64,000 nt of DNA from an uncultured Marinobacterium sp. (GTDB lineage Bacteria > Pseudomonadota > Gammaproteobacteria > Pseudomonadales > Balneatricaceae): positions 284,016 through 348,015 of the forward strand of contig CANMWJ010000002.1 in assembly GCA_947501565.1 (NCBI GenBank). The letters run 5' to 3'. How positions within the stretch are numbered: the first letter of the stretch is position 1; each line of letters starts with the position of its first letter. Under the pieces are notes generated by a model. The model searched no databases. It saw only the letters and a program-made list of their open reading frames with translations, and was not told the origin of the DNA. The translations under genes were made by a program, and so were the position numbers. This document shows, piece after piece, positions 34,486 to 42,572 of the stretch.

Positions 34486-34878
34486 TCAGGCTCCAAAGGT
34501 CAATGTGCGGTCAGAAACGGCGATCGCTTCCACCAGCTGGCCGAGGCCGGATAATTCAAATCCGTCCGCCAGGTTATGACCGGGTTTGCTGTAACGCCCG
34601 GATTCATTGGCATCTAACACACCACGACGCACGGCAGCAGCGATACAGACTACGAGGTCCAGCTGATGGTCCTGTGCGAGCTGTTGCCAGCGTTCCGGGA
34701 TATTGGGTTCATCCTGAGGTGGAGAGGCGAGGGCACTGCCGGTATGTACGCCGTCGGCGTAAAAGAATACGCGGTGCAGGCTGTGTCCCTGATCAAGCAG
34801 GGATTTTGCGAACCGGTACGCCGTGTCAGCCGACTGATGGCTGTAGGGCGCAGCCTGAACAATAAGGGTAAATATCAT
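34486..34878 (-). CDS. tusD: sulfur relay protein TusD
   Basis: A 130-residue DsrE-fold subunit bearing the sulfur-carrying Cys. VFFYADGVHTGS and VVCIAAAVRRGVLD (with Cys) match TusD. I use the ATG at 34878, which aligns the N-terminus with E. coli TusD. The frame extends into the terminator at 34905-34939, but that first ATG lies inside the hairpin. The ribosome site is weak (GGTTGCAG). It heads the tusDCBE series. Confidence 0.92.
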   Translation of the reverse strand: MIFTLIVQAAPYSHQSADTAYRFAKSLLDQGHSLHRVFFYADGVHTGSALASPPQDEPNIPERWQQLAQDHQLDLVVCIAAAVRRGVLDANESGRYSKPGHNLADGFELSGLGQLVEAIAVSDRTLTFGA

Positions 34879-34904
34879 CTGCAACCAACTGTTCTGCCAA
34901 AGAA

Positions 34905-34939
34905 AAAACCCCATTATCTTAGCAAGATAATGGGGTTTT
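34905..34939. terminator. bidirectional terminator between the YccA-like gene and tusD
   Basis: AAAACCCCATTATCTT and its mirror AAGATAATGGGGTTTT form a perfect 16-bp stem with a three-base loop. It is only 27 bases before the tusD ATG, leaving little room for a separate tus promoter downstream of it. Confidence 0.9.
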
Positions 34940-34969
34940 AGCAGTGTCAGTTGCGAGACTGATATGGGA

Positions 34970-35650
34970 TCAGTCGTCGCTCATCATGCCGGTCAGGGCC
35001 AGCAGGTGTACGAACAGGTTGTAGATGTTCAGGTACAGGCTGACAGTTGCCATGATGTAGTTGCTGTAGTGACCGTTAACGATATTGCTGGTGTCATACA
35101 GAATGAAACCGGCCATCAGCAGTACAACGAATGCGGAGAACGCCATGTGCATTGCACCCAGTTCCACGCCGAACATCGGCAGTACGAACAGAGCAACCAT
35201 TGCGATCAGCGCGATGATCATACCTGCGGACAGGAAGCCACCCATGAAGCTGAAGTCTTTCTTGGAGGTCATCACGTAAGCGGACAGACCCAGGAAGGTC
35301 AGGGCGGTCATACCCAGCGCCGTCATTACGATCTCGCCACCGTTTGCCATACCCAGGTAGTGGTTAAGCAGTGGACCCAGGCCAAAGCCCATCAGGCCGG
35401 TGAACAGGAAGACCAGCGGCAGCGCAGCTGCACTGTTCTGTTTTTTGTTCAGAATAAACAGCATAACGAAGCTAACGATGATGCTGCCCAGGTACAGGAT
35501 GAACGGAGGGTTCATCGCCATAGAGATGCCTGCTGTTACAGCACTGAACACCAGTGTCATACCCAGCAACATGTAGGTGTTGCGGATCAGTTTGTTGGTC
35601 GCCAGTACCGATTGTTCCCTGCCGGCACTATAAGTATCAACGTTACGCAT
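34970..35650 (-). CDS. yccA: BI-1/YccA-family inner membrane protein
   Basis: Multi-spanning protein of 226 residues with seven hydrophobic segments, of the Bax-inhibitor-1 family. E. coli YccA modulates the FtsH protease. The family ending NIYNLFVHLLALTGMMSDD (short runs) and LYDTSNIVNGH, which carries the conserved Asp, are present. The ATG at 35650 has GAGG six bases upstream; an in-frame ATG at 35662 is an alternative. Confidence 0.92.
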   Translation of the reverse strand: MRNVDTYSAGREQSVLATNKLIRNTYMLLGMTLVFSAVTAGISMAMNPPFILYLGSIIVSFVMLFILNKKQNSAAALPLVFLFTGLMGFGLGPLLNHYLGMANGGEIVMTALGMTALTFLGLSAYVMTSKKDFSFMGGFLSAGMIIALIAMVALFVLPMFGVELGAMHMAFSAFVVLLMAGFILYDTSNIVNGHYSNYIMATVSLYLNIYNLFVHLLALTGMMSDD

Positions 35651-35944
35651 GGTTATCCTCATGGTTTAATATCGCGTTAAGGGTATATATAGGGAATAAG
35701 ACATCTTTTTCAAGAGAAGTTTCGTCGTATATCATAGGGGTAATCGGTAAATATCCTTATATTTCAATCAGATAGTGGTTTATCTGTATTTTTCGATATA
35801 ACACTTCGGTTTTTTCTGATGATTGTCTGTATTTCATCGTATTTTGCATACAATAAGCGCTTGGTTGTTTGCGCTTGCCTAAGCCCTTAGAATTACGCGC
35901 CTCTCTATATTTTCATATTTCCTTTATTCCTGAAGTGCCTTCCC

Positions 35945-36688
35945 ATGTGTGAACTCGACATCCTCTACGAAGACGATCATCTGATCGCTGTAAATAAACC
36001 CTCCGGATTGTTGGTTCATCCAAGCTGGATCGCACCGCGTAGCACGCCAAACCTGACCAGCCTGCTTAAAACCTATCTGGGCGGCACTGCCTATACCATT
36101 CATCGCCTGGACCGCCCTACGTCTGGCGTGATTGTGTTTGGCAAGACGAAAGAAACAGCACAGAAGATGAATGTCATCTTTGCTGAGCGTGAGGTTAAGA
36201 AGACCTACCTCTGCATGACGCGCGGTTATACGCCGGAAGCGGATACCATCGATTACGCGCTGAAGGAAAAGCTGGATAAGCTCGCGGACAAAATGTCCAA
36301 CCCAGATAAGCCTCCGCAGGAAGCAGTGTCTGATTATCGTCGTCTCGGTACCGTAGAGCTGCCGATCGCCGTAGGACGTTACGAGTCGTCACGTTACTCG
36401 CTGGTCGAGGTGAAACCTAAGACCGGTCGTAAACACCAGATCCGCCGTCATATGAAACATATCTCTCATCCATTGGTGGGTGATACCAAACACGGTGATG
36501 GCCGCCATAACAAGGCGTTTCGTGAGCACTTTGATCTGGACCGCCTGTTGCTGATGGCGATTGAGCTGTCTTTTGAACATCCTGTGACCGGTGAGCAACT
36601 GACGATCAAAGCGCCGGTTGACGAACAGGTTGACCAGCTGTTCAGCGGATTTGGCTGGAGCGGTCTGTACCCCGTCAAAGCCGGATAA
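35945..36688 (+). CDS. truC: tRNA pseudouridine(65) synthase
   Basis: RluA-family pseudouridine synthase of 247 residues. The catalytic Asp is in TIHRLDRPTSGVIVFG. VNKPSGLLVHPSW, VKPKTGRKHQIRRHMKHI and PLVGDTKHGDGRHN follow TruC rather than RluA/C/D, and there is no S4 domain. The 290 bases upstream are AT-rich with no gene and contain the yccA promoter region too. Confidence 0.9.
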   Translation: MCELDILYEDDHLIAVNKPSGLLVHPSWIAPRSTPNLTSLLKTYLGGTAYTIHRLDRPTSGVIVFGKTKETAQKMNVIFAEREVKKTYLCMTRGYTPEADTIDYALKEKLDKLADKMSNPDKPPQEAVSDYRRLGTVELPIAVGRYESSRYSLVEVKPKTGRKHQIRRHMKHISHPLVGDTKHGDGRHNKAFREHFDLDRLLLMAIELSFEHPVTGEQLTIKAPVDEQVDQLFSGFGWSGLYPVKAG

Positions 36689-36757
36689 GTCTACCCGGTC
36701 GCGAAATGCGACGAATTACGCCAGAATGGTCAGAAAAAGAATAGGAGGGGACACTCC

Positions 36758-37759
36758 ATGCGCTTTCTGACCGTTCTGCTGACCCTGGCTCTATTGAGCC
36801 TGCCTACCCACGCCGACTCAACACGCCTGCTAAAGTATTCAGGCGGTGAAATCACCCAGCCCTATTGGTTCAAAGACAGCTTCCTGGATCTGGCCGACGA
36901 TCTCGAAGAGGCCACCGAAGAAGATAAGGTCCTGATGCTCTATTTTCATCAGGCGGGCTGTCCTTACTGCTTCAATATGATTCAACAGAACTTCCTGGAT
37001 GCGCGACTGGCGCCTTTTATTCAGGAAAAGTTTGATGTGATTGCGCTGGATCTTTGGGGCGATCGCGAGGTATCTCTGCCCGATGGCACAGTACTGAGTG
37101 AAAAAGCACTGGCGGCTAAATGGAAGATTCAGTACACACCTACACTGGTGTTTCTTAACGGGGACGGTTCGATCAGTTTACGGATCGACGGTTTCCGACC
37201 GAAACCGGTATTTTCAAAAATACTGGATTACGCATTGAATCCTCAGACAGACTATAGCTTGGCACAGTCGCTGGTACAGGGTTCTCAGGAGAAATCCCTG
37301 TACCCACAACCTTTCCTGCTGGATACCCGTGATCTGAGTACGCTGAAGGGCAAACCGCTGGCGGTGATGTTTGAATACCGGGGGTGTGAGGATTGTGAGG
37401 CTCTGCATCGCAATGCTTTTGCGCGCCCGGCAGTCCATGATCTGATCAAGCAGTATTCTGTGGTGCGTTTTGATGCCACGTCCAGCGAACCCATTGTGTT
37501 GCCCGATGGCAGCGTGACCACGCCCGCTAAATGGGCTGAATCGACGAATCTCTCCTACTTTCCCTCGACACTGCTTTTTGATCAGCAGGGCATCGAACGG
37601 ATGCAAATCGGAGGTTACGTGCAGGCGTTTCACTACGCGACGGCACTCGATTATGTACTGGAGAAAGGTTACGAGAAATTTCCTGAATTTCAGCGTTACC
37701 TGAATGACCGTGCTGACCGTTTACGCGAGCGGGGCACCAAGGTCGTGATTACGGAATAA
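36758..37759 (+). CDS. exported protein with two thioredoxin-like domains
   Basis: A 333-residue protein with a signal peptide (MRFLTVLLTLALLSLPTHAD, cleavage near residue 19). Domain 1, about residues 40-160, has CPYC at 68-71 (FHQAGCPYCFNM) and the cis-Pro segment QYTPTLVFLN. Domain 2, about 185-310, has CEDC at 210-213 (YRGCEDCEAL) and SYFPSTLLFD. Both domains carry a -DG-SV/TVL...KW insert before the cis-Pro, suggesting an internal duplication. It resembles SoxW/thioredoxin-fold periplasmic reductases. A role in disulfide reduction or cytochrome c maturation is inference. AGGAGGGG precedes the ATG. Confidence 0.85.
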   Translation: MRFLTVLLTLALLSLPTHADSTRLLKYSGGEITQPYWFKDSFLDLADDLEEATEEDKVLMLYFHQAGCPYCFNMIQQNFLDARLAPFIQEKFDVIALDLWGDREVSLPDGTVLSEKALAAKWKIQYTPTLVFLNGDGSISLRIDGFRPKPVFSKILDYALNPQTDYSLAQSLVQGSQEKSLYPQPFLLDTRDLSTLKGKPLAVMFEYRGCEDCEALHRNAFARPAVHDLIKQYSVVRFDATSSEPIVLPDGSVTTPAKWAESTNLSYFPSTLLFDQQGIERMQIGGYVQAFHYATALDYVLEKGYEKFPEFQRYLNDRADRLRERGTKVVITE

Positions 37760-37799
37760 ACACCGCCTGAGAGCCTGATATAACCCGGTAATAGCACCC

Positions 37800-37853
37800 A
37801 TAGCGCTGCGGAGGTGGAAAGTTCGACTTTCTAATGACCAGCGCTATTTTTTT
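37800..37853 (+). terminator. terminator after the tandem thioredoxin protein
   Basis: Outer arms ATAGCGCTG and CAGCGCTAT with an inner GAAAGT/ACTTTC hairpin, followed by seven T. Confidence 0.8.
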
Positions 37854-37918
37854 GCCGTTGGCTGTGCTGTAATTTCGCGGACTCAATTTCTTATTTATAC
37901 GACGGTTCAGCACGCACA

Positions 37919-38671
37919 ATGAGTACAGAACACACACTGGAAGATGTCATTAAATCTAAAGATGGCGCTATTCGCATCGGCATTATCGGTGCAATGGATG
38001 AAGAGGTTGAACTGCTTAAAGCGTCTCTGGAAGGGCGTGAAGACCATGAGATCGCCGGTTACCATCTATTTACCGGTAAGATGCATGGCAAAGATGTAGT
38101 TGTGCTCAAGTCCGGTATCGGCAAAGTAAACGCGGCGATCGGCACCACGTTGCTGCTGCGTGAGTTTGCGCCGGATTGCATTATCAATACCGGTTCCGCT
38201 GGCGGATTCGACCCTGCACTGAATGTGGGTGATGTGGTTATCTCCACCGACGTTCGTCACCACGACGTTGACGTAACCATCTTTGGTTATGAGCCAGGTC
38301 AGGTGCCAGGTCTACCCGCTGCGTTCGCGCCAGATCCGCTGATGGCTCAGGTGGCAGAGCGCTGTATCTCCCGCATGGAAGGCATGAAAACCGTCCATGG
38401 CCAGATCGCGACCGGCGACGCCTTTATGAACGACCCTGAGCGTGTTGCCCGCACCCGTGATACCTTCCCGCAGATGCAGGCGGTGGAGATGGAAGCGGCG
38501 GCGATTGCACAGACCTGCCACCAGTTCGGCACGCCATTTATTGTTATTCGCGCTTTGTCTGATATCGCAGGCAAGGAATCCAATCTATCGTTTGAGCAGT
38601 TTCTTGTAACGGCCGCCAAGCACTCCGCAGAGATGGTGATGGCGATCGTTGATGAGATTGCAGCACAGTAA
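37919..38671 (+). CDS. mtnN: 5'-methylthioadenosine/S-adenosylhomocysteine nucleosidase
   Basis: Purine nucleosidase-fold enzyme of 250 residues that removes adenine from MTA and SAH and so recycles methylation products. Motifs are IGIIGAMDEEVELL, INTGSAGGFDP, QAVEMEAAAIAQ with the ribose-binding Glu, and IRALSDIAG with the catalytic Asp. About 17 extra residues (STEHTLEDVIKSKDGA) precede the usual start. No internal start codon sits near the first strand, so I keep the ATG at 37919. Confidence 0.92.
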   Translation: MSTEHTLEDVIKSKDGAIRIGIIGAMDEEVELLKASLEGREDHEIAGYHLFTGKMHGKDVVVLKSGIGKVNAAIGTTLLLREFAPDCIINTGSAGGFDPALNVGDVVISTDVRHHDVDVTIFGYEPGQVPGLPAAFAPDPLMAQVAERCISRMEGMKTVHGQIATGDAFMNDPERVARTRDTFPQMQAVEMEAAAIAQTCHQFGTPFIVIRALSDIAGKESNLSFEQFLVTAAKHSAEMVMAIVDEIAAQ

Positions 38672-38733
38672 TTCAAAGTAACTGACGCTTCCGCCACGGG
38701 AATGGGTGGAAGCCAGACGAGGCCGTAATCAGA

Positions 38734-39912
38734 ATGAAATCCTCTTTTAATCCGCCCGTACGTACCCTGATGGGACCGGGTCCGTCCGACGTTAGCCCAC
38801 GTGTACTGGCCGCTATGGCGCGCCCGACCATTGGTCACCTTGATCCTGAATTCATCCGTATGATGGATGAGATCAAAGAGATGCTGCAGGCGCTGTTCAA
38901 AACTCAGAGCCCACTGACTATGCCAGTATCCGCGCCGGGTTCTGCTGGTATGGAAGCCTGCTTTGTAAACCTGGTTGAGCCGGGTGACAAGGTTGTCGTA
39001 TGCCAGAACGGTGTGTTCGGCGGTCGTATGAAAGAGAACGTGGTGCGTTTCGGCGGCGAAGCGATCATGGTTGAAGACGAGTGGGGCAAGCCAGTCGATC
39101 TGGACAAGGTTGAGAAAGCGCTGGCTGAAAACGACAACGTGAAAGCGCTGGCGTTTGTTCACGCTGAAACCTCTACTGGTGTGCGCTCTGATGCAGAATC
39201 CCTGTGCGCACTGGCACAGAAATACGGTTGCCTGACCATCGTTGATACCGTGACTTCTCTCGGTGGTATTGAAGTGGATATGGACGGCTGGGGTATCGAT
39301 GCGATCTACTCCGGTACACAGAAGTGTCTGTCTTGCCCGCCGGGTATCTCTCCGGTAGCGTTCAGCGAGAAAGCGATTGAAGCGGTACAGGCGCGTAAAA
39401 CACCGGTACCAAGCTGGTTCCTCGATAAGAACCTGGTAATGGGTTACTGGGGTGGCGGCGGCAAGCGTGCTTATCACCACACCGCGCCGGTTAACTCTCT
39501 GTACGCGTTGCACGAGTCTCTGGTAATGCTGCACGAAGAGGGTCTTGAAAACGCTTGGGCGCGCCATCAGAAGCACCACAACGCACTGCGTGCGGGTCTG
39601 GAAGCGATGGGTATCAACTTCCTGGTTGACGAGGAATGCCGTCTGCCACAGCTGAACTCCGTATTCGTGCCAGAAGGTATCGACGAAGCTGAAGTACGTA
39701 GCCGCCTGCTGCGTGACTACAACCTTGAGATCGGTGCTGGCCTGGGCGCTCTGGCGGGTAAGGTATGGCGTATTGGCCTGATGGGTAGCGCATGTACCCG
39801 TCGTAACGTGATGCTTTGTCTGGCGGCACTGGAGAACACGCTGATCTCCATGGGCGCGCAGATCAACGCGGGTGCTGCGGCACAGGCGGCTGAAGCGGCG
39901 TACGCTGAATAA
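38734..39912 (+). CDS. alanine--glyoxylate / serine--glyoxylate-type aminotransferase
   Basis: PLP class V aminotransferase of 392 residues. The N-terminal LMGPGPSDVSPRVL is the family hallmark, with APGSAGMEA, HAETSTGV, IVDTVTSLGG (PLP Asp), and the Schiff-base Lys in YSGTQKCLSCPPG. Members use alanine, serine or another donor with glyoxylate or pyruvate as acceptor. It lies 60 bases after mtnN, with garR-hyi 5 kb away handling related C3 intermediates. The donor cannot be told by sequence. The protein ends in an Ala-rich tail. A strong bidirectional terminator follows. Confidence 0.88.
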   Translation: MKSSFNPPVRTLMGPGPSDVSPRVLAAMARPTIGHLDPEFIRMMDEIKEMLQALFKTQSPLTMPVSAPGSAGMEACFVNLVEPGDKVVVCQNGVFGGRMKENVVRFGGEAIMVEDEWGKPVDLDKVEKALAENDNVKALAFVHAETSTGVRSDAESLCALAQKYGCLTIVDTVTSLGGIEVDMDGWGIDAIYSGTQKCLSCPPGISPVAFSEKAIEAVQARKTPVPSWFLDKNLVMGYWGGGGKRAYHHTAPVNSLYALHESLVMLHEEGLENAWARHQKHHNALRAGLEAMGINFLVDEECRLPQLNSVFVPEGIDEAEVRSRLLRDYNLEIGAGLGALAGKVWRIGLMGSACTRRNVMLCLAALENTLISMGAQINAGAAAQAAEAAYAE

Positions 39913-39930
39913 GCTGATCTAGCGAACAAT

Positions 39931-39960
39931 AAAAAGGGGCCTTTAAGAGGCCCCTTTTTT
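39931..39960. terminator. bidirectional terminator after the aminotransferase
   Basis: AAAAAGGGGCCT (39931-39942) and AGGCCCCTTTTT (39948-39959) with a five-base loop. Confidence 0.9.
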
Positions 39961-39980
39961 GTTTCTGTTAGATCGGATTC

Positions 39981-40061
39981 GTTGGGGGGCGCTTCGCTCG
40001 TCACCAACCTACACGCGGATCGAAATTCGTAGGTTGGCGACGAGCGCCAGCGACTCCCAAC
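39981..40061. repeat. inverted pair of the GTTGG...CCAAC repeat, copies 2 and 3
   Basis: Copy 2 (39981-40008, minus sense) and copy 3 (40033-40061, plus sense) of the element at 4587 face each other across 24 bases, so the whole 81 bases can fold into a long imperfect hairpin, like a bacterial BIME. The outer bases GGTTGG/GTAGG flank both. It occupies the gap between a terminator and the convergent thioredoxin gene. Confidence 0.8.
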
Positions 40062-40088
40062 ATCGGTGCATAAAACGCTATCCGCTGG

Positions 40089-40589
40089 TTACTTCTGATC
40101 CAGTGTCGATTGAATCAGGTTTACTTCGCGCTGCTCATCCCATTCGCGGCTACCGGCAATGGTTTTGATCAGCTTGCCATTGCGGTCAAACAGGAAACTA
40201 ATCGGCAAACCGCGAATCCCCAATTCACGGAAAGAGCGGCCTTTCTCATCCAGCAGGATAGGGAAGGTGAGTTCGGTCTCCAGTTCCATCATAAAGCTAT
40301 CAACGGTAGCCGGGCTTTCACCCGCGCTGATAGCGACGATTTCAAAGTCTTTCCCCGCAAACTTTTCGCGCAGACGCTGCATTGACGGCATCTCTTTAAC
40401 GCAGGGTGGGCACCAGGTTGCCCAGAAATTTAGCAGTACAACTTTTCCTTTATAATCAGATAGTTCTACGGGATTGTTATCAACGTCTGGAAAGCTGAGT
40501 TGATACAGCGGACTGCTGTTAGCACTGGCTGTTTGCGTGCTGAAAAGCAGAAACAGGGTGGTGAATAACGTCAAAAATCTATTCTTCAT
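40089..40589 (-). CDS. TlpA/ResA-like thiol-disulfide oxidoreductase
   Basis: Exported thioredoxin of 166 residues with an N-terminal signal or anchor (residues about 4-23). The active site is WATWCPPC in LLNFWATWCPPCVKEMP, with the cis-Pro in GLPISFLFD. Such proteins keep cytochrome c or other periplasmic thiols reduced. Its start overlaps the end of the upstream hydrolase-fold gene by 11 bases. Confidence 0.9.
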   Translation of the reverse strand: MKNRFLTLFTTLFLLFSTQTASANSSPLYQLSFPDVDNNPVELSDYKGKVVLLNFWATWCPPCVKEMPSMQRLREKFAGKDFEIVAISAGESPATVDSFMMELETELTFPILLDEKGRSFRELGIRGLPISFLFDRNGKLIKTIAGSREWDEQREVNLIQSTLDQK

Positions 40590-41322
40590 GTTTAGGTTCC
40601 AGTGCGTGTATTGCATTGATTATATCCTGATGAAACTGCTGCTTGCGGGCGATCTCGTCCTTGTTCAGATCCGGTCGTTGCCAGAACCCGTCGCGCACCT
40701 TCGGTAGGAAACGTGACTGAACCTGAGCGCCGCCTGATTTAAGCGCACGCTCTACCTCCTCCATCCACCAGATTCGGGTGGACATCTGTGGTTGCAGGAT
40801 CATGACTGGCGTAGTGCAGCGCTTGGCCGAGTCCACAAAGCTGACCTGTTGAAAGGGTTCTGGTTGCGTTAAGTAGATGCTCGGGTTGAGTGCGATCAGT
40901 CCTTTGACTTCATTGTCCGGGGTCGCGATCCCGTTAAGTGCCGCGACGGTACCGCGTCCGGCACCTACAAAGTAGACCGGTTTGCCGGAGCGTTGGTTCA
41001 CCCAGTGTGCAAACGCTGCGATAACTGTTCCATCCATCTCCGCCAGACTTGAGTAAGCACGAGGAAGAAAGAACGTATCGAACCAGTTCGCTTGCCATAC
41101 TTCGAAACCCTGCCGCGCAAGTGCCTGAGCGACCTCAAGCTGACGAAATTCCCCGTAGTGGGGTTCAAACCAGATCAGGCTGGCAACAGGGGATTGCACC
41201 TGATAATGCAGATAGGGGATTTCCGTATCACCGATTTCTGCGCTATCTTCAACAACCACCTGCCCAATGCCAGACGCTGGGAATGCAAACAGCAGGATCA
41301 GGAAGGTCAGAATCGGGCGCAT
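40579..41322 (-). CDS. DUF3530-like exported alpha/beta-hydrolase-fold protein lacking the nucleophile
   Basis: A 247-residue protein with a signal peptide (MRPILTFLILLFAFPASG). The hydrolase-fold region includes IWFEPHYGEFRQ, ARQGFEVWQANWFDTFFLP and YFVGAGRGTVAAL. In the last, the GxSxG elbow reads GAGRG, so the catalytic Ser is replaced by Gly. NPSIYLTQPEP and VMILQP follow. Its coding end overlaps the TlpA-like gene by 11 bases, which suggests a joint function in the envelope. It is probably not a hydrolase. The DUF3530 label is from memory and uncertain. Confidence 0.7.
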   Translation of the reverse strand: MRPILTFLILLFAFPASGIGQVVVEDSAEIGDTEIPYLHYQVQSPVASLIWFEPHYGEFRQLEVAQALARQGFEVWQANWFDTFFLPRAYSSLAEMDGTVIAAFAHWVNQRSGKPVYFVGAGRGTVAALNGIATPDNEVKGLIALNPSIYLTQPEPFQQVSFVDSAKRCTTPVMILQPQMSTRIWWMEEVERALKSGGAQVQSRFLPKVRDGFWQRPDLNKDEIARKQQFHQDIINAIHALEPKHEE

Positions 41323-41404
41323 AGTAAGGCAGTTAAATTAGATCTGTCTAAATTGAGCAGCATCTTATCACTGCGCAGAGAAGACGTTAATCAGGAACAC
41401 GAAT

Positions 41405-42274
41405 ATGAAAGTCGCATTTATCGGATTGGGTGTTATGGGTTACCCCATGGCAGGGCATCTTCAGAGCAATGGCCATGAGGTGACCGTATACAACCGTACC
41501 ACGGAGAAGGCGAAACGCTGGGCGGACGAGCATAAGGGTGAATATGCAGAAACTCCTGCTAAGGCCGCTGCGGGCGCACAATACGTTTTCACCTGTGTCG
41601 GCAACGACGATGACCTGCGTTCAGTGGTACTGGGCGAAGAGGGTGTGCTGGCGGGTATGACAAGTGGCACTGTACTGGTCGACCACACGACGGCATCTGC
41701 CGAAGTCGCACGTGAGCTGAGCGCAGTTGCTGCGGATCAGGGTATCGGTTTTCTGGATGCGCCGGTATCTGGCGGACAGGCTGGTGCTGAAAACGGTGTG
41801 CTGAGTGTGATGGTCGGCGGTGAGCAGGCAGTATTTGATGGCGCTGAGCCAGTGATCAAATCCTACGCGAAAGCCAGCGCGCTGATGGGACCGGTGGGTA
41901 GCGGCCAGTTGGCGAAAATGGTCAATCAGATCTGTATTGCCGGTCTGGTGCAGGGCTTGTCGGAGGGTATTCATTTCGCCAAACAGGCAGGTCTGGATGT
42001 ACGCAAAGTGTGTGACGTGATCCAGCACGGAGCTGCCGGGTCCTGGCAGATGGTGAATCGACATGAAACTATGGTCGAAAATGAGTTCGACTTTGGTTTT
42101 GCAGTGGACTGGATGCGTAAGGACCTTAACATCACCCTGGATGAGGCCCGTAAAAACGGCGCACAGCTCCCAGTGACGGCACTTGTAGATCAGTTCTATG
42201 CAGATGTTCAGAAGCACGGTGGTGGTCGCTGGGATACATCGAGCCTGATTTCACGTCTTGAGCGTGACAGCTGA
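41405..42274 (+). CDS. beta-hydroxyacid dehydrogenase (3-hydroxyisobutyrate dehydrogenase family)
   Basis: NAD(P)-dependent enzyme of 289 residues. The N-terminal FIGLGVMGYPMAGHL binds cofactor, DAPVSGGQAGAENG binds substrate, and the catalytic Lys is in GSGQLAKMVNQI. It is a paralogue of garR, about 8 kb away, sharing the same motifs. The substrate (3-hydroxyisobutyrate, glyoxylate/succinic semialdehyde, or another) is not resolvable. GAACACGAAT precedes the ATG, a weak site. Confidence 0.88.
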   Translation: MKVAFIGLGVMGYPMAGHLQSNGHEVTVYNRTTEKAKRWADEHKGEYAETPAKAAAGAQYVFTCVGNDDDLRSVVLGEEGVLAGMTSGTVLVDHTTASAEVARELSAVAADQGIGFLDAPVSGGQAGAENGVLSVMVGGEQAVFDGAEPVIKSYAKASALMGPVGSGQLAKMVNQICIAGLVQGLSEGIHFAKQAGLDVRKVCDVIQHGAAGSWQMVNRHETMVENEFDFGFAVDWMRKDLNITLDEARKNGAQLPVTALVDQFYADVQKHGGGRWDTSSLISRLERDS

Positions 42275-42336
42275 TGATTTATAATGCACAGCGTTTTGCT
42301 TAATAACTATTACTATTAAAAATTGAGGACAGTTCT

Positions 42337-42471
42337 ATGGATAAGTACGCAATGATCTCTTTCGTACCAAGTGTGGCTATTGTTGCTGCAATGCTTGTAG
42401 GTACCTACGTTGCTATCAAATACCTGAAAAAAGAGATCGCTAAAGACGCTGCGGCGGCTGAAGGCAAGTAA
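42337..42471 (+). CDS. 44-residue single-span membrane peptide
   Basis: ATG-TAA frame of 44 codons. MDKYAMISFVPSV leads into one hydrophobic helix (about residues 9-27), then the lysine- and alanine-rich tail KYLKKEIAKDAAAAEGK, so N-out/C-in is expected by the positive-inside rule. GAGG lies eight bases before the ATG. A stable hairpin follows the stop. Codon use is strongly host-like (GCT, GTA, AAA, CTG), which supports expression. Family unknown; similar short proteins in other bacteria are often annotated hypothetical or as electron-transport accessory subunits, which is not shown here. Confidence 0.7.
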   Translation: MDKYAMISFVPSVAIVAAMLVGTYVAIKYLKKEIAKDAAAAEGK

Positions 42472-42480
42472 TCTCTTTCT

Positions 42481-42508
42481 GCATCGGCAGATATTTGTCT
42501 GCCGATGC
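42481..42508 (+). terminator. hairpin after the 44-residue membrane peptide gene
   Basis: GCATCGGCAGA (42481-42491) and TCTGCCGATGC (42498-42508), a perfect 11-bp stem. The T-run is poor (ATACCCTTATTT). Confidence 0.6.
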
Positions 42509-42572
42509 ATACCCTTATTTCCTCTCTTCTTTCCGCATTTCCCGTTTTTCAGACCTTCCACCTCCACTCCGT

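Noticed and set aside
38347..39579. 410-codon open frame antisense to mtnN and the aminotransferase
   Set aside because: It spans two unmistakable genes on the other strand and shows low-complexity shadow composition.
40089..40589. Second half of a DsbA/DsbE cytochrome c maturation operon
   Set aside because: No ccm genes nearby and the protein is a generic TlpA/ResA type.
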